Positions 43,312-51,619 of a stretch of 64,000 bases of DNA are shown here, piece by piece. The first letter of the stretch is position 1, and each line of letters starts with the position of its first letter. The stretch lies in assembly GCF_003173595.1 (NCBI RefSeq), contig NZ_QGNZ01000002.1, positions 62,001 through 126,000 on the forward strand, written 5' to 3'. The translations under genes were made by a program, and so were the position numbers. This DNA comes from Pedobacter yonginensis. GTDB taxonomy: Bacteria > Bacteroidota > Bacteroidia > Sphingobacteriales > Sphingobacteriaceae. The notes beneath the pieces are model-generated. The model was given only the letters and a program-made list of their open reading frames with translations. It ran no database searches and was not told the DNA's origin.

Positions 43312-46038
43312 ATGAAGATTTTTAGAATATCGCTTATCATATTTACGCTTGTATCTGTACTAAACTTCTCCTCTTCGGCTCAAACCGATACCATCAGTAT
43401 CAACTCGCTTATTACAAAAACCAACAAAGTTTTAAACGATTACCCTGCCGAGAAAATCTATCTTCATTTTGATAAACCTTACTACGCAGTTGCTGATACC
43501 GTTTGGTTTAAGGCTTATGTTACCGAAAATCAGAACTTCTTATCGGGCATAAGTAAAATTATTTATGTTGATGTTATTAACCAACAAGACTCTTTAATCC
43601 AGACCCTAAAATTACCTATTGTGGGTGGTATGGCTTATGGCAACTTCCCCTTAGATCAAATAAACTACAAACAGGGCAATTACCACATCAGAGCTTATAC
43701 TTTATGGATGCTGAATTTCGAAAGTCCGGCCTTTTTTAATAAAACCTTTTTTATTGGTGAGGCCATTGATAAAGAACTAAAAACACAAATTTCTTACAAA
43801 AATACATCAACGGATAAGCAGGAAAAAATAGATGCCAGAGTTCAGTTTAAGGATGCAAACAATAAACCTTACGCCAACAAAAATGTAACCTGGCAAGTGG
43901 TAACCAGCTATACCGTTATTGCCAAAGGCCGAGGTACCACTGATGCAAATGGTTTCTTAACCATTGCCATGAGTGCCGCCCAAAAAGCCGAGTATCAATT
44001 ACAAAAAGGCGAATTGGTAACAACGATCAATACCACCGACAAAGATGTTGCAACGACCAGTTTTAGGCTCAAAAATGCCATCATCAGTAAAGATTTTCAA
44101 TTTTTCCCCGAAGGCGGAAATTTAATTGCAGGCCTAACAACTAAAGTTGCTTTTAAAGCCCTAAAAAGCGATGGACTTGGAATAGCTGCCAAAGGAACAG
44201 TTACGGATAATGATGGCAAGCAAGTGGCCAACTTTTCGGCGCAACACTTGGGCATGGGTTCTTTCCAACTCTTAGCTGAGGCGGGCAAAACCTATAAGGC
44301 CAGTGTTACCTATTCTGATGGTTCAACGCAAAATTATAACCTACCTCCTGTTACTGAAAATGGAATCGGCATTAACATAGATAATAGCAATCCAGATCAT
44401 ATTGCGGTTAAAATAGCCTCAAATGATGGCTTCTTTCAACAAAATCAAGGTAAGAAATTCTATTTGATTGCTCAAAGCAAGGGCGTAATTTGTTATGGCG
44501 CACAAACTGCATTATCAAATAAAGAATACAGCACCACCATTCTAAAATCTAAATTCCCGGCAGGCATAGCCCAGTTTACCTTATTTGCCGAAAACGGTAA
44601 GCCGCTAAGCGAACGAATTGTATTTGTGCAACAAAAAACTGGTTTAACGTTAGGGGTAACGAGTCCGCTAGCAACTTATGGGATTAAGAAAAAAGTAAAA
44701 ATTAATCTAACTGCCAAGAAAGATGGTGCTCCGGTAGAAGGCAATTTCTCTGTCTCTGTAATCGATGAAACTAAAGTACCTTTTAATGATGATGCCTCGA
44801 CTACAATTTTAACGGGTTTGTTATTGAGCAGCGATGTTAAGGGTTACATAGAAAAGCCTAACTATTATTTCAATACACCTGATGCAAAAAAAGTTGCCGA
44901 TTTGGACGTGCTTTTGCTCACACAGGGGTATCGCACGTTTTCTTATTCTGATATTTTAGCCAACAAAACTCCTAAGATAGATTTCCTACCCGAGCAAGGG
45001 ATTCAAATTTCTGGGATCCTGCGAATGGCAAATGGCATCCCAGTTAGAAAGGGTGCACTGTTGCTTACCATCCCTGATAAACGCTTTAATTTAGAGGGGA
45101 CTACAGATCCAGTTGGAAATTTTAAATTCCAGAACTTGGTTTTTAATGATTCATCAAAAGTAACCATTTCGGCAAAATACAATGTAAATTACAAAGCTAT
45201 GGTATTGAGTCTTACTGGTTCTCCTGTTCCATCAATTACCGGAAATTTTAGTGCAGCCGATGAAGTTTTGAATATCGATAGCGCATTAAATACCTATTTG
45301 GATAATAGCAAAAAACAGTATGCTTATTTGCACACCCTTAAAGATGTAACCATTAAAGCGGCGGCCGTGCCAAAGGTTAGCCATAAAGATTATCCAGCAT
45401 TATCGGGCTTAAGCCAAGTGGCAGATCATGAAATCTCAGGAGATCGTTTACAGGGATGTAACTTGCTGATTAATTGTTTATCAACCATGTTGCCAGGCGT
45501 TACCTTTATGGATAATATTTTTTATGTAACCCGAGATTATAATGCCGGTGGAAGAGTGCCGATGGGTATTTTTATCAATGGAATGAACGTAGATGCAAAC
45601 CAAATTAGCACTTTGAATCCGAATGAAATTGAGTCGATAGAAGTTTTTTTAAGAGATGAATTGGGCTTGGTGAACAGAGCAAATAACATTAACGGTGTAA
45701 TTGTAATCAACCAGAAAAAAGCACCTAAGGGAACTAAGATTTCCAAATCGCAGCTTTTGGATATGTTGCCGAAGAATTACGAGGTTAGCTTTTCGCCACA
45801 AGGTTATAATAAAGAAAAACAATTCTATTCTCCAAAATACGACGCACCTGCAAGCACAAATAGAAGCGATTTAAGAACCACAATTTATTGGAATCCAAAG
45901 GTTGTAACCGATGTAACAGGAAATTCATCATTTGAATTCTATAATGCGGATGGACGCGGACAATATAAAGTTATTGTAGAGGGTATTGATGCGAGTGGAA
46001 ATTTAGGAAGATCTATTTTTAGATATACCGTTAAGTAA
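43312..46038 (+). CDS. Large exported protein with MG2-like repeats and TonB-plug-like C-region
   Basis: 908 residues from MKIFRISLIIF, which opens a signal peptide ending near SSSAQ; an upstream frame would add 13 residues. The N-part (YPAEKIYLHFDKPYYAVADTVWFKAYV) is the macroglobulin MG2-like domain common in Bacteroidota surface proteins. Further beta-sandwich repeats follow (about 170-520). At about 730-830 a TonB-receptor plug-like segment appears: LLINCLSTMLPGVTFMDN, GGRVPMGIFINGMNVD, LNPNEIESIEVFLRDE. The end reads TIYWNPKVVTDVTGNSSFEFYNAD. No beta-barrel domain is present, so it is not a complete receptor. It probably sits at the outer membrane and helps a transport or assembly machine; the exact role is unknown. 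Its last 17 codons recur downstream. Confidence 0.85.
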   Translation: MKIFRISLIIFTLVSVLNFSSSAQTDTISINSLITKTNKVLNDYPAEKIYLHFDKPYYAVADTVWFKAYVTENQNFLSGISKIIYVDVINQQDSLIQTLKLPIVGGMAYGNFPLDQINYKQGNYHIRAYTLWMLNFESPAFFNKTFFIGEAIDKELKTQISYKNTSTDKQEKIDARVQFKDANNKPYANKNVTWQVVTSYTVIAKGRGTTDANGFLTIAMSAAQKAEYQLQKGELVTTINTTDKDVATTSFRLKNAIISKDFQFFPEGGNLIAGLTTKVAFKALKSDGLGIAAKGTVTDNDGKQVANFSAQHLGMGSFQLLAEAGKTYKASVTYSDGSTQNYNLPPVTENGIGINIDNSNPDHIAVKIASNDGFFQQNQGKKFYLIAQSKGVICYGAQTALSNKEYSTTILKSKFPAGIAQFTLFAENGKPLSERIVFVQQKTGLTLGVTSPLATYGIKKKVKINLTAKKDGAPVEGNFSVSVIDETKVPFNDDASTTILTGLLLSSDVKGYIEKPNYYFNTPDAKKVADLDVLLLTQGYRTFSYSDILANKTPKIDFLPEQGIQISGILRMANGIPVRKGALLLTIPDKRFNLEGTTDPVGNFKFQNLVFNDSSKVTISAKYNVNYKAMVLSLTGSPVPSITGNFSAADEVLNIDSALNTYLDNSKKQYAYLHTLKDVTIKAAAVPKVSHKDYPALSGLSQVADHEISGDRLQGCNLLINCLSTMLPGVTFMDNIFYVTRDYNAGGRVPMGIFINGMNVDANQISTLNPNEIESIEVFLRDELGLVNRANNINGVIVINQKKAPKGTKISKSQLLDMLPKNYEVSFSPQGYNKEKQFYSPKYDAPASTNRSDLRTTIYWNPKVVTDVTGNSSFEFYNADGRGQYKVIVEGIDASGNLGRSIFRYTVK

Positions 46039-46335
46039 ATCAATAGGATGTATTTTTTGGGTTTGGTGGGCTAGGCTTTGGGCGGATTATAAATCCGCAG
46101 GTCAATGGTCGAGAAAACATTTCTCGACCAGCTTGTTATTGATGCAAGCGGAAATTTGGGGAGATCTATCTTTAGATATACCGTTAAGTAAATCAATAGA
46201 ATGTATTTTTCGTGGTACCCTGGGATAGGCTTTGGGCGGATTACAAATCCGCAGGTCAATGGTCGAGAAAACATTTCTCGACCAGCTAGAAACTAAAATC
46301 AAAAAACTCAATGGTTGAGAAAACAATTCTCGACC
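45985..46335 (+). repeat. Tandem repeat of gene tail and hairpins (2 full copies, third hairpin)
   Basis: Copy 1 begins at the last 17 codons plus stop of the upstream gene (45985) and runs through GCGGATTATAAATCCGC and GGTCGAG...CTCGACC hairpins to about 46129. Copy 2 starts at 46138 and ends with the same hairpins at 46283, offset about 153-154 bp. A third GGTTGAG...CTCGACC hairpin is at 46313-46335, with AAACTAAAATCAAAAA repeated between hairpins 2 and 3. The central part of the unit differs between copies. Confidence 0.9.
46138..46191 (+). pseudogene. Orphan copy of the last 17 codons of the upstream gene
   Basis: The codons read IDASGNLGRSIFRYTVK and stop, the same peptide as the end of the gene at 43312-46038. 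The DNA differs at five positions, all third-codon and all synonymous (GCG/GCA, AGT/AGC, TTA/TTG, GGA/GGG, ATT/ATC). No start codon or gene body precedes it; the base before is inside a hairpin unit. Confidence 0.85.
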
Positions 46336-46582
46336 AGCTTCAAACTAAAATCAAAAAGCATATTTAAATGATTCCCAACTACGATGGAAAGGACAATTGT
46401 TGAGCGTGTCATCTCTTTCGGGGCGCATCTTCCGTAACCCTCATCTCGACTGCAGAGCAGCGGAACGGAGAGAACTTTAAATTAGCAATTCAAGGATTTA
46501 ACCATTATTGTGGAAATGACAACCCTTTACTAAGGTAAAATCAGGATTAAGAGATCCGTCCTCTCGCCTATCTAACCTAATT
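46336..46582. repeat. Gene-free stretch with a degenerate interspersed repeat
   Basis: AGAGCAGCGGAACGGAGAG (about 46455) resembles the piece at 33676, and the flanking CTCATCTCGACTGC recalls the dispersed repeats seen elsewhere. I see no gene and no clear terminator for the flanking 2-hydroxyacid dehydrogenase gene. Confidence 0.35.
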
Positions 46583-47542
46583 TTAATCTACTTGATGAGG
46601 TAATTTCTGATCGTTTAAACCCGCTACAATATTTTTAACGATCACTTCTGCCATGGCACTTTTGGTCTCTTTGGTAGCAGAGCCAATGTGAGGCAATACC
46701 GCTACATTCTCCATATTTAGCAATGGGTTATCAGCATGCATAGGTTCTGGATTGGTAACATCTAAACCAGCGCCCCAAATCAAACCAGATTCCAAAGCCT
46801 CAATCAAATCCGCTTCATTATGAATACCACCTCTCGCCGTATTTACAAAAATAGATTCTGGTTTCATCTGTTTAAATACCTTCATATTAAATTTACCTTT
46901 TGTTTCATTTGTTAAGGCTGTATGAACGGACAACACATCACTTTGAGCAATGAGCTCTTCAAAGGATACATATATAGCACCTATCGCCTTTTCTGCATCG
47001 CGGTTCTGGCTCCTATTGTGGTAAATCACGTCCATTTGGTAAGCACCAATGCATTTTTTCGCCATTTCCAAGCCAATGTTGCCCATGCCAAAAATGCCAA
47101 GTGTTTTGCCCTTTAGTTCTATTCCAAGTTCTGGTGTAGGCTCATAATTTTTCCATTGGCCTTTAACAATTTTTTTATGCAAGTAAAATGCCTTCCTAGA
47201 AACGGCCAACATTAACAAAAAAGCAGTATCGGCTGTAGCCCCGCTGAGAACGCCAGGCGTGTTGCCAATTGCAATGTTCAATTTTTTCGCTTCTATTACA
47301 TCTACTTGGTCAAAACCAACAGAATGTAAAGCAATCACTTTTAGATGTTTACAGGCGTTTAAAAAATCTGCATTCAATTTGTTTGGACCAACGCTAATTA
47401 AACCGTCTTGATTTTGGCAAGCTTCAATCAACTCATTGGCAGTTATTTGGCGTTTCTCTTTCCACTGTGTAATTTCGATGTTATGTTCTCCCAATTGTTT
47501 TAAGCCAATTGGTGCAATATTTCCGCTGATAAATACTTTCAT
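46583..47542 (-). CDS. D-2-hydroxyacid dehydrogenase (NAD-dependent)
   Basis: 319 residues, cytoplasmic. The Rossmann motif GIFGMGNIGLEMA and the NAD ribose contact, then VNTARGG (substrate/NAD Arg), the catalytic Glu region and PHIGSAT (catalytic His) mark the D-isomer-specific 2-hydroxyacid dehydrogenases. Sequence features fit the glyoxylate/hydroxypyruvate reductase branch, which reduces glyoxylate or hydroxypyruvate with NAD(P)H, but D-glycerate or D-lactate activity is also possible. It is a single gene on the minus strand, with 72 nt between it and the DUF4249 gene upstream. Confidence 0.9.
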   Translation of the reverse strand: MKVFISGNIAPIGLKQLGEHNIEITQWKEKRQITANELIEACQNQDGLISVGPNKLNADFLNACKHLKVIALHSVGFDQVDVIEAKKLNIAIGNTPGVLSGATADTAFLLMLAVSRKAFYLHKKIVKGQWKNYEPTPELGIELKGKTLGIFGMGNIGLEMAKKCIGAYQMDVIYHNRSQNRDAEKAIGAIYVSFEELIAQSDVLSVHTALTNETKGKFNMKVFKQMKPESIFVNTARGGIHNEADLIEALESGLIWGAGLDVTNPEPMHADNPLLNMENVAVLPHIGSATKETKSAMAEVIVKNIVAGLNDQKLPHQVD

Positions 47543-47614
47543 CTTGAATTAACAATGTAATTTTCGAGGTGTTTTAAATGATTTGAGATGAAATAAGGTT
47601 ATTCAATTGTACGC

Positions 47615-48415
47615 CTAAGGCACGGTGATATTTATCTTTTGAAAAGTATGTGCGCTAAAATATCCTAAAGAATTGTTTGATATATTTGATGTTGGATTAG
47701 CGGGTGTAGTACCTTGATTTGGACCACGGCCAGATTGCTGACTAAGCGCATACCAATAATCGAAGATATTGCTGTCAATGCACTCCATTTCTACACTAAT
47801 TTTATCACCTGTTTTTAATCCAGTGTCGTTATCATCATCTTCCGAATAGTACAATTGTGTGCGTAGTTTATTTCCATTGGTTAGGCGATCATTACTCACA
47901 TAAATACGCTTAGAAAATGAATTGTTCACGTATAAATTAAAGTGATAAAAGTTTGTTTCGTTGGCCGGATCTACCAAGTAAGCCGCAGCAATTTTACGCT
48001 CATTGCCAAAAAAAGAATTTACCGTTACCCCCACAGAATCTAGCTTAACGTTATTGGGCATTTTGGAACTTGCAGTATAGGTTTTTCCCTCTACAGTTAC
48101 CGTAAGAGTATAGGTATTGCCCGGAATGCCCCGCATGGCCTGGACATAAACCCCAGGAGATTTCTCAATGTAAGTATATCTACTGCCCTTATCGTCTGTA
48201 ACCATAACAACAGCCCCAGAAACATTTGGAAAGATGCTTTTATCACTGTAACCTACTGTTTTACTGATTAATACCTGCTGATCTGCAAGTTTATCCGTAA
48301 TCTTTCCTTCAATTACAATTTGTGCTTCAGCGTTGTTGGTATCTACTTCAATAATTTTTTTGCAAGAGATAAAGCAGCAACTTAAAATGGAAAAATATAT
48401 GATAATTTTTTTCAT
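47615..48415 (-). CDS. DUF4249 outer-membrane-associated lipoprotein
   Basis: 266 residues with a lipoprotein signal (CCFISC, Cys18). It matches the DUF4249 pattern: a short N-part (IVIEGKITDKLADQQVLISKTVGY), a carboxypeptidase-like beta-sandwich with SGAVVMVTDDKG and YVQAMRGIPGNTYTLTV, then SKMPNNVKLDSVGV and a beta-rich end with the usual DEVSVEM...FDYWYAL segment (here KISVEMECIDSNIFDYWYAL). Such proteins are encoded directly after a TonB receptor and are taken to be its lipoprotein partner. It starts 6 nt after the stop of the TonB receptor gene. The ligand is unknown. Confidence 0.88.
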   Translation of the reverse strand: MKKIIIYFSILSCCFISCKKIIEVDTNNAEAQIVIEGKITDKLADQQVLISKTVGYSDKSIFPNVSGAVVMVTDDKGSRYTYIEKSPGVYVQAMRGIPGNTYTLTVTVEGKTYTASSKMPNNVKLDSVGVTVNSFFGNERKIAAAYLVDPANETNFYHFNLYVNNSFSKRIYVSNDRLTNGNKLRTQLYYSEDDDNDTGLKTGDKISVEMECIDSNIFDYWYALSQQSGRGPNQGTTPANPTSNISNNSLGYFSAHTFQKINITVP

Positions 48416-48421
48416 GTCTAG

Positions 48422-50746
48422 TTAAAATTTAAAATTCCAAGTAATGGAAGGAATTATACCAAATAAGGAGGTTTGCTCGGCAACCGTTCTACTCGGATCG
48501 TTCGGGTCGTTAATAAATTCTATTGAATATGGATTTTTACGACCCAATGCATTATAAACGCCAAAATTCCAACTAGATTGGAATCTGCCCCTATTTTTAC
48601 CTTCAAGCGTAGCACTCAAATCCAAACGCATATTGTAAGGCATTCTGCCTGCGTTTCTTTCGGTATAGTAATAAGCCGTTTGATTGTTAATGACATATTT
48701 CCCTGCTGGAAAAGTAACTGCATTCCCTGTACTGTAAATAAAGCTTGATGAAAATGTCCAGCGCTTGTTCAAGTTATAAATCCCAACAACCGATATATCG
48801 TGTGTCCGATCTTGCCTTGCCGGAAAGTAATTACCATTATTGAGTTCTGTAAACTTACGTTCCGTTCTGGATAGCGTGTAACCCACCCATCCGTTAAGTT
48901 TACCGAATTTCTTTTTAAAAAATAATTCCAAGCCGTACGCTCTGCCCGAACCGTAAAGTAATTCAGACTCTACATTTGAATTGGCCAACAACTGTGCGGC
49001 ATTTTTATAATCGATTTGATTTTGAAGCCATTTATAATACACCTCACCCGAAAATTCATAATTGTTTTCATCCAAATTCTTGAAATAACCTAAAGCCACC
49101 TGGTCAGCAATTTCTGGTTTAATGTTGTTGCTACTCAATACATATTGATCTGTTGGTGAGCTAGATGTGGCATTAGTTAAAATGTGGATATTTTGTGTGT
49201 TTCGGTTATATGATGCCTTTACTGAATTCTGCTCGTTAAACAAATAACTGACCGAAAAACGAGGTTCTAAATTGAAATAGTTTTTATAAAATTTCCCGCT
49301 TGCGACATTTTCTGTCGAAATGATGTTTCCAGATGGGTCGTATTGACTAAAATTACCAGGACCTAATAAAGAAAAAGCCGCTAAACGAATGCCATATAAA
49401 AAGTTTAGTTTATCGGTTACGGCCCATTCATCAGATACATAGGCGGCCGTTTCCAACCCATAACGCTTTTCTTGTGTTAAGGAGTTTACTTGCGATTCTT
49501 GACTGGTGGTGATGTCAATTGGCGATATGCGATGATGTGTGGCATTTAAACCGAAACGAAGTGCATGCTTATTGCTGAAATATTGGAAGTCTTCTTTAAA
49601 GTTAAAATCGCGCACTAAAGAGGTCGCCTTAAAATTGGTTACATCATTTAACAGGCGAACGGTGTAGTTGTAATTGTTGTAAATAAGCGAGGTATTGGAA
49701 AACAATCGGTCACTAAATATGTGGTTTAAACGGATGGTGGTGGTTACATTTCCCCAATTATTTTCGAATAAATCTTTAACGCCAATATTATCTTTACCAA
49801 AATAACCTGAGATGTAAATGGTGTTCTTATCGTTAATTTTGTAATTCGCTTTCGCGTTAATGTCGTAAAAGTTTAAGGTACTGCCGTTGATGGATGAATC
49901 TGGTGATGCCCTTAAAAATAGATCAATATAGGTTCGGCGGAAACTAACCATGAACGAGCCTCTATCTTTTACAATTGGTCCTTCAGCCTTTAATCTCGAA
50001 GCAATTAAACCGATGCCACCCTGAAACTTAAATTCTTTATTGTTCCCATCATCCATTTTCACATCCAATACCGAAGATAATCTTCCGCCATATTGGGCAG
50101 GCATTCCACCTTTATACAAGCTCACATCTTTAATGGCATCTGCATTAAAAGTAGAGAAGAAGCCCAATAAATGTGAAGAATTGTACACAACAGCCTCATC
50201 TAAAATGATTAAGTTTTGATCGGCTGCACCCCCACGTACGTAAAAGCCTGTATTGCCTTCACCCCCTGATTTTACCCCTGGAAGCAACTGAATGGTTTTT
50301 AAAATATCTTTTTCACCCAATAAAACCGGGATGCTGTTGAGCGATTTCATATCTACCCGCTCCAACCCCATTTGCGCGCTTTTTACATTTTCGTTTTTGC
50401 GATTATTGGCGCTTATGGTAACCTCTGCCAAATCATTAACAGATTTAAGTTCCTCGTTTAGTTTGGTGTCTTTATTTAAATTGATGGTTTTGGTAATTGG
50501 AAGATAGCCGGTATAACTTACCGTTAAGGTATAAGCTCCTTCTGTTTGGGTAATTGCAAAATAACCATAGCCATTGGTTAATGTACCCGCAGCGGTTGCA
50601 CCTGTAACTTTTACCGTTGCTCCAATTAAGGTTTCCCCGGTTGCTGCATCGCGGATGGTACCGCTTAAGGTATATTTATTCTGAGCCGAAGCTGTATTGA
50701 AAAGAAAAGGGACAAGAAAAAATGCTAAGTAATATTTTATTGGCAT
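48422..50746 (-). CDS. TonB-dependent receptor with carboxypeptidase-regulatory N-domain
   Basis: 774 residues from MPIKYYLAFF; the longer frame upstream adds 28 residues without a signal peptide. Signal peptide to about TASAQ (22). Residues 23-105 form a CarboxypepD_reg-like domain (GTIRDAATGETLIGATVKV); the plug follows at about 125-240 (DILKTIQLLPGVKSGGEGNTGFYVRGG, LILDEAVVYNSSHLLGFF, YGGRLSSVLDV), then a long barrel ending in the strand IIPSITWNFKF. It lies in the outer membrane and takes up a ligand with TonB energy. DUF4249 follows 6 nt downstream, the usual pair. No sugar-binding SusD partner is present, so the ligand is not predictable. Confidence 0.95.
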   Translation of the reverse strand: MPIKYYLAFFLVPFLFNTASAQNKYTLSGTIRDAATGETLIGATVKVTGATAAGTLTNGYGYFAITQTEGAYTLTVSYTGYLPITKTINLNKDTKLNEELKSVNDLAEVTISANNRKNENVKSAQMGLERVDMKSLNSIPVLLGEKDILKTIQLLPGVKSGGEGNTGFYVRGGAADQNLIILDEAVVYNSSHLLGFFSTFNADAIKDVSLYKGGMPAQYGGRLSSVLDVKMDDGNNKEFKFQGGIGLIASRLKAEGPIVKDRGSFMVSFRRTYIDLFLRASPDSSINGSTLNFYDINAKANYKINDKNTIYISGYFGKDNIGVKDLFENNWGNVTTTIRLNHIFSDRLFSNTSLIYNNYNYTVRLLNDVTNFKATSLVRDFNFKEDFQYFSNKHALRFGLNATHHRISPIDITTSQESQVNSLTQEKRYGLETAAYVSDEWAVTDKLNFLYGIRLAAFSLLGPGNFSQYDPSGNIISTENVASGKFYKNYFNLEPRFSVSYLFNEQNSVKASYNRNTQNIHILTNATSSSPTDQYVLSSNNIKPEIADQVALGYFKNLDENNYEFSGEVYYKWLQNQIDYKNAAQLLANSNVESELLYGSGRAYGLELFFKKKFGKLNGWVGYTLSRTERKFTELNNGNYFPARQDRTHDISVVGIYNLNKRWTFSSSFIYSTGNAVTFPAGKYVINNQTAYYYTERNAGRMPYNMRLDLSATLEGKNRGRFQSSWNFGVYNALGRKNPYSIEFINDPNDPSRTVAEQTSLFGIIPSITWNFKF

Positions 50747-50778
50747 ACCAGTTAAAAATCTATTTACGAGTTGGTTGC

Positions 50779-50786
50779 CAAATGTA
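50779..50786 (-). promoter_or_regulatory. -7 box TACATTTG of the TonB receptor gene
   Basis: Exact TAnnTTTG match on the minus strand, 32 nt before the ATG. Confidence 0.5.
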
Positions 50787-50923
50787 CAAAATACAAATCC
50801 TTTTATTTCAATACGTTTAAATCTTAACATATATAGAACACTGCCCTCTCTTCACAATGTGTTGAAAGGCTGGGCGTAGCGTACACCTTTACTACTTTGG
50901 GACGCTATTGCAGAAAACCACCG

Positions 50924-51586
50924 CTATTTTTTAATCAAGTATGGTTCAACGGCCTTTTTCCAAATGGCGTAACCCTCCGCGTTCATATGCAACTGATCTC
51001 CCACAAACAATTCAGGTCTTAAGTTTCCATCTTTGGTAAGCATAAGTGGAAATATATTGATGAAAACGGTATTCTGTTCGCCAGCCAAAAATTCCTTAAT
51101 CAATAGGTTTGAGGCCACAGCCTTATCCTGGAATTTGGCTCTGCTGGGGCTCGGCTTAATGGAAATGTAGGCAATTGGCACATTTGGGAGTTTAGCTCTA
51201 ATACCTTTGAAAAGTCTAACGGTTCTATTTAAAACGCTATCGGCGTTGGTTTTTTCATCTGGCAAATCATTTTCCCCTACATAGATTACAATTTGACGCG
51301 GTTGGTAAGGAAACACCAAATCATTCAAATAAAAAGTAATATCATTCGTAACTGCACCTCCAATTCCTCTATTTAATGCATTGTATTTTGCAAAAACCTG
51401 TGTTAAATCATCCCACTTTCGTATGGATGAGCTACCAATAAACAAAACCGGATTTACGGGTGGCTTAAACATTTGATCGTAACGCTTGATGGTTTGTACA
51501 TCATCCCAATAATTGGGCTTGCTTTGTGCAAACGAGCTGACAAAGATTGCTTGCAAAAATATAATGATTACGAAATACTTTTTCAT
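50924..51586 (-). CDS. Secreted SGNH/GDSL-type hydrolase
   Basis: 220 residues with a signal peptide (SSFAQ). The SGNH blocks are in order: GSSSIRKWDD (nucleophile Ser in block I), RGIGGAVTND (Gly, block II), YVGENDLPD (Asn, block III) and DQLHMNAEGY (Asp and His, block V). The layout resembles platelet-activating-factor acetylhydrolase beta-like lipases and carbohydrate esterases. It acts on esters outside the cytoplasm, either lipids or acetylated sugars. It is 34 nt downstream of the large histidine kinase gene on the same strand, and 178 nt upstream of the TonB receptor start. Substrate unknown. Confidence 0.9.
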   Translation of the reverse strand: MKKYFVIIIFLQAIFVSSFAQSKPNYWDDVQTIKRYDQMFKPPVNPVLFIGSSSIRKWDDLTQVFAKYNALNRGIGGAVTNDITFYLNDLVFPYQPRQIVIYVGENDLPDEKTNADSVLNRTVRLFKGIRAKLPNVPIAYISIKPSPSRAKFQDKAVASNLLIKEFLAGEQNTVFINIFPLMLTKDGNLRPELFVGDQLHMNAEGYAIWKKAVEPYLIKK

Positions 51587-51619
51587 TTTTGTATGGTGTT
51601 AGTGGCAACAATATAATCG

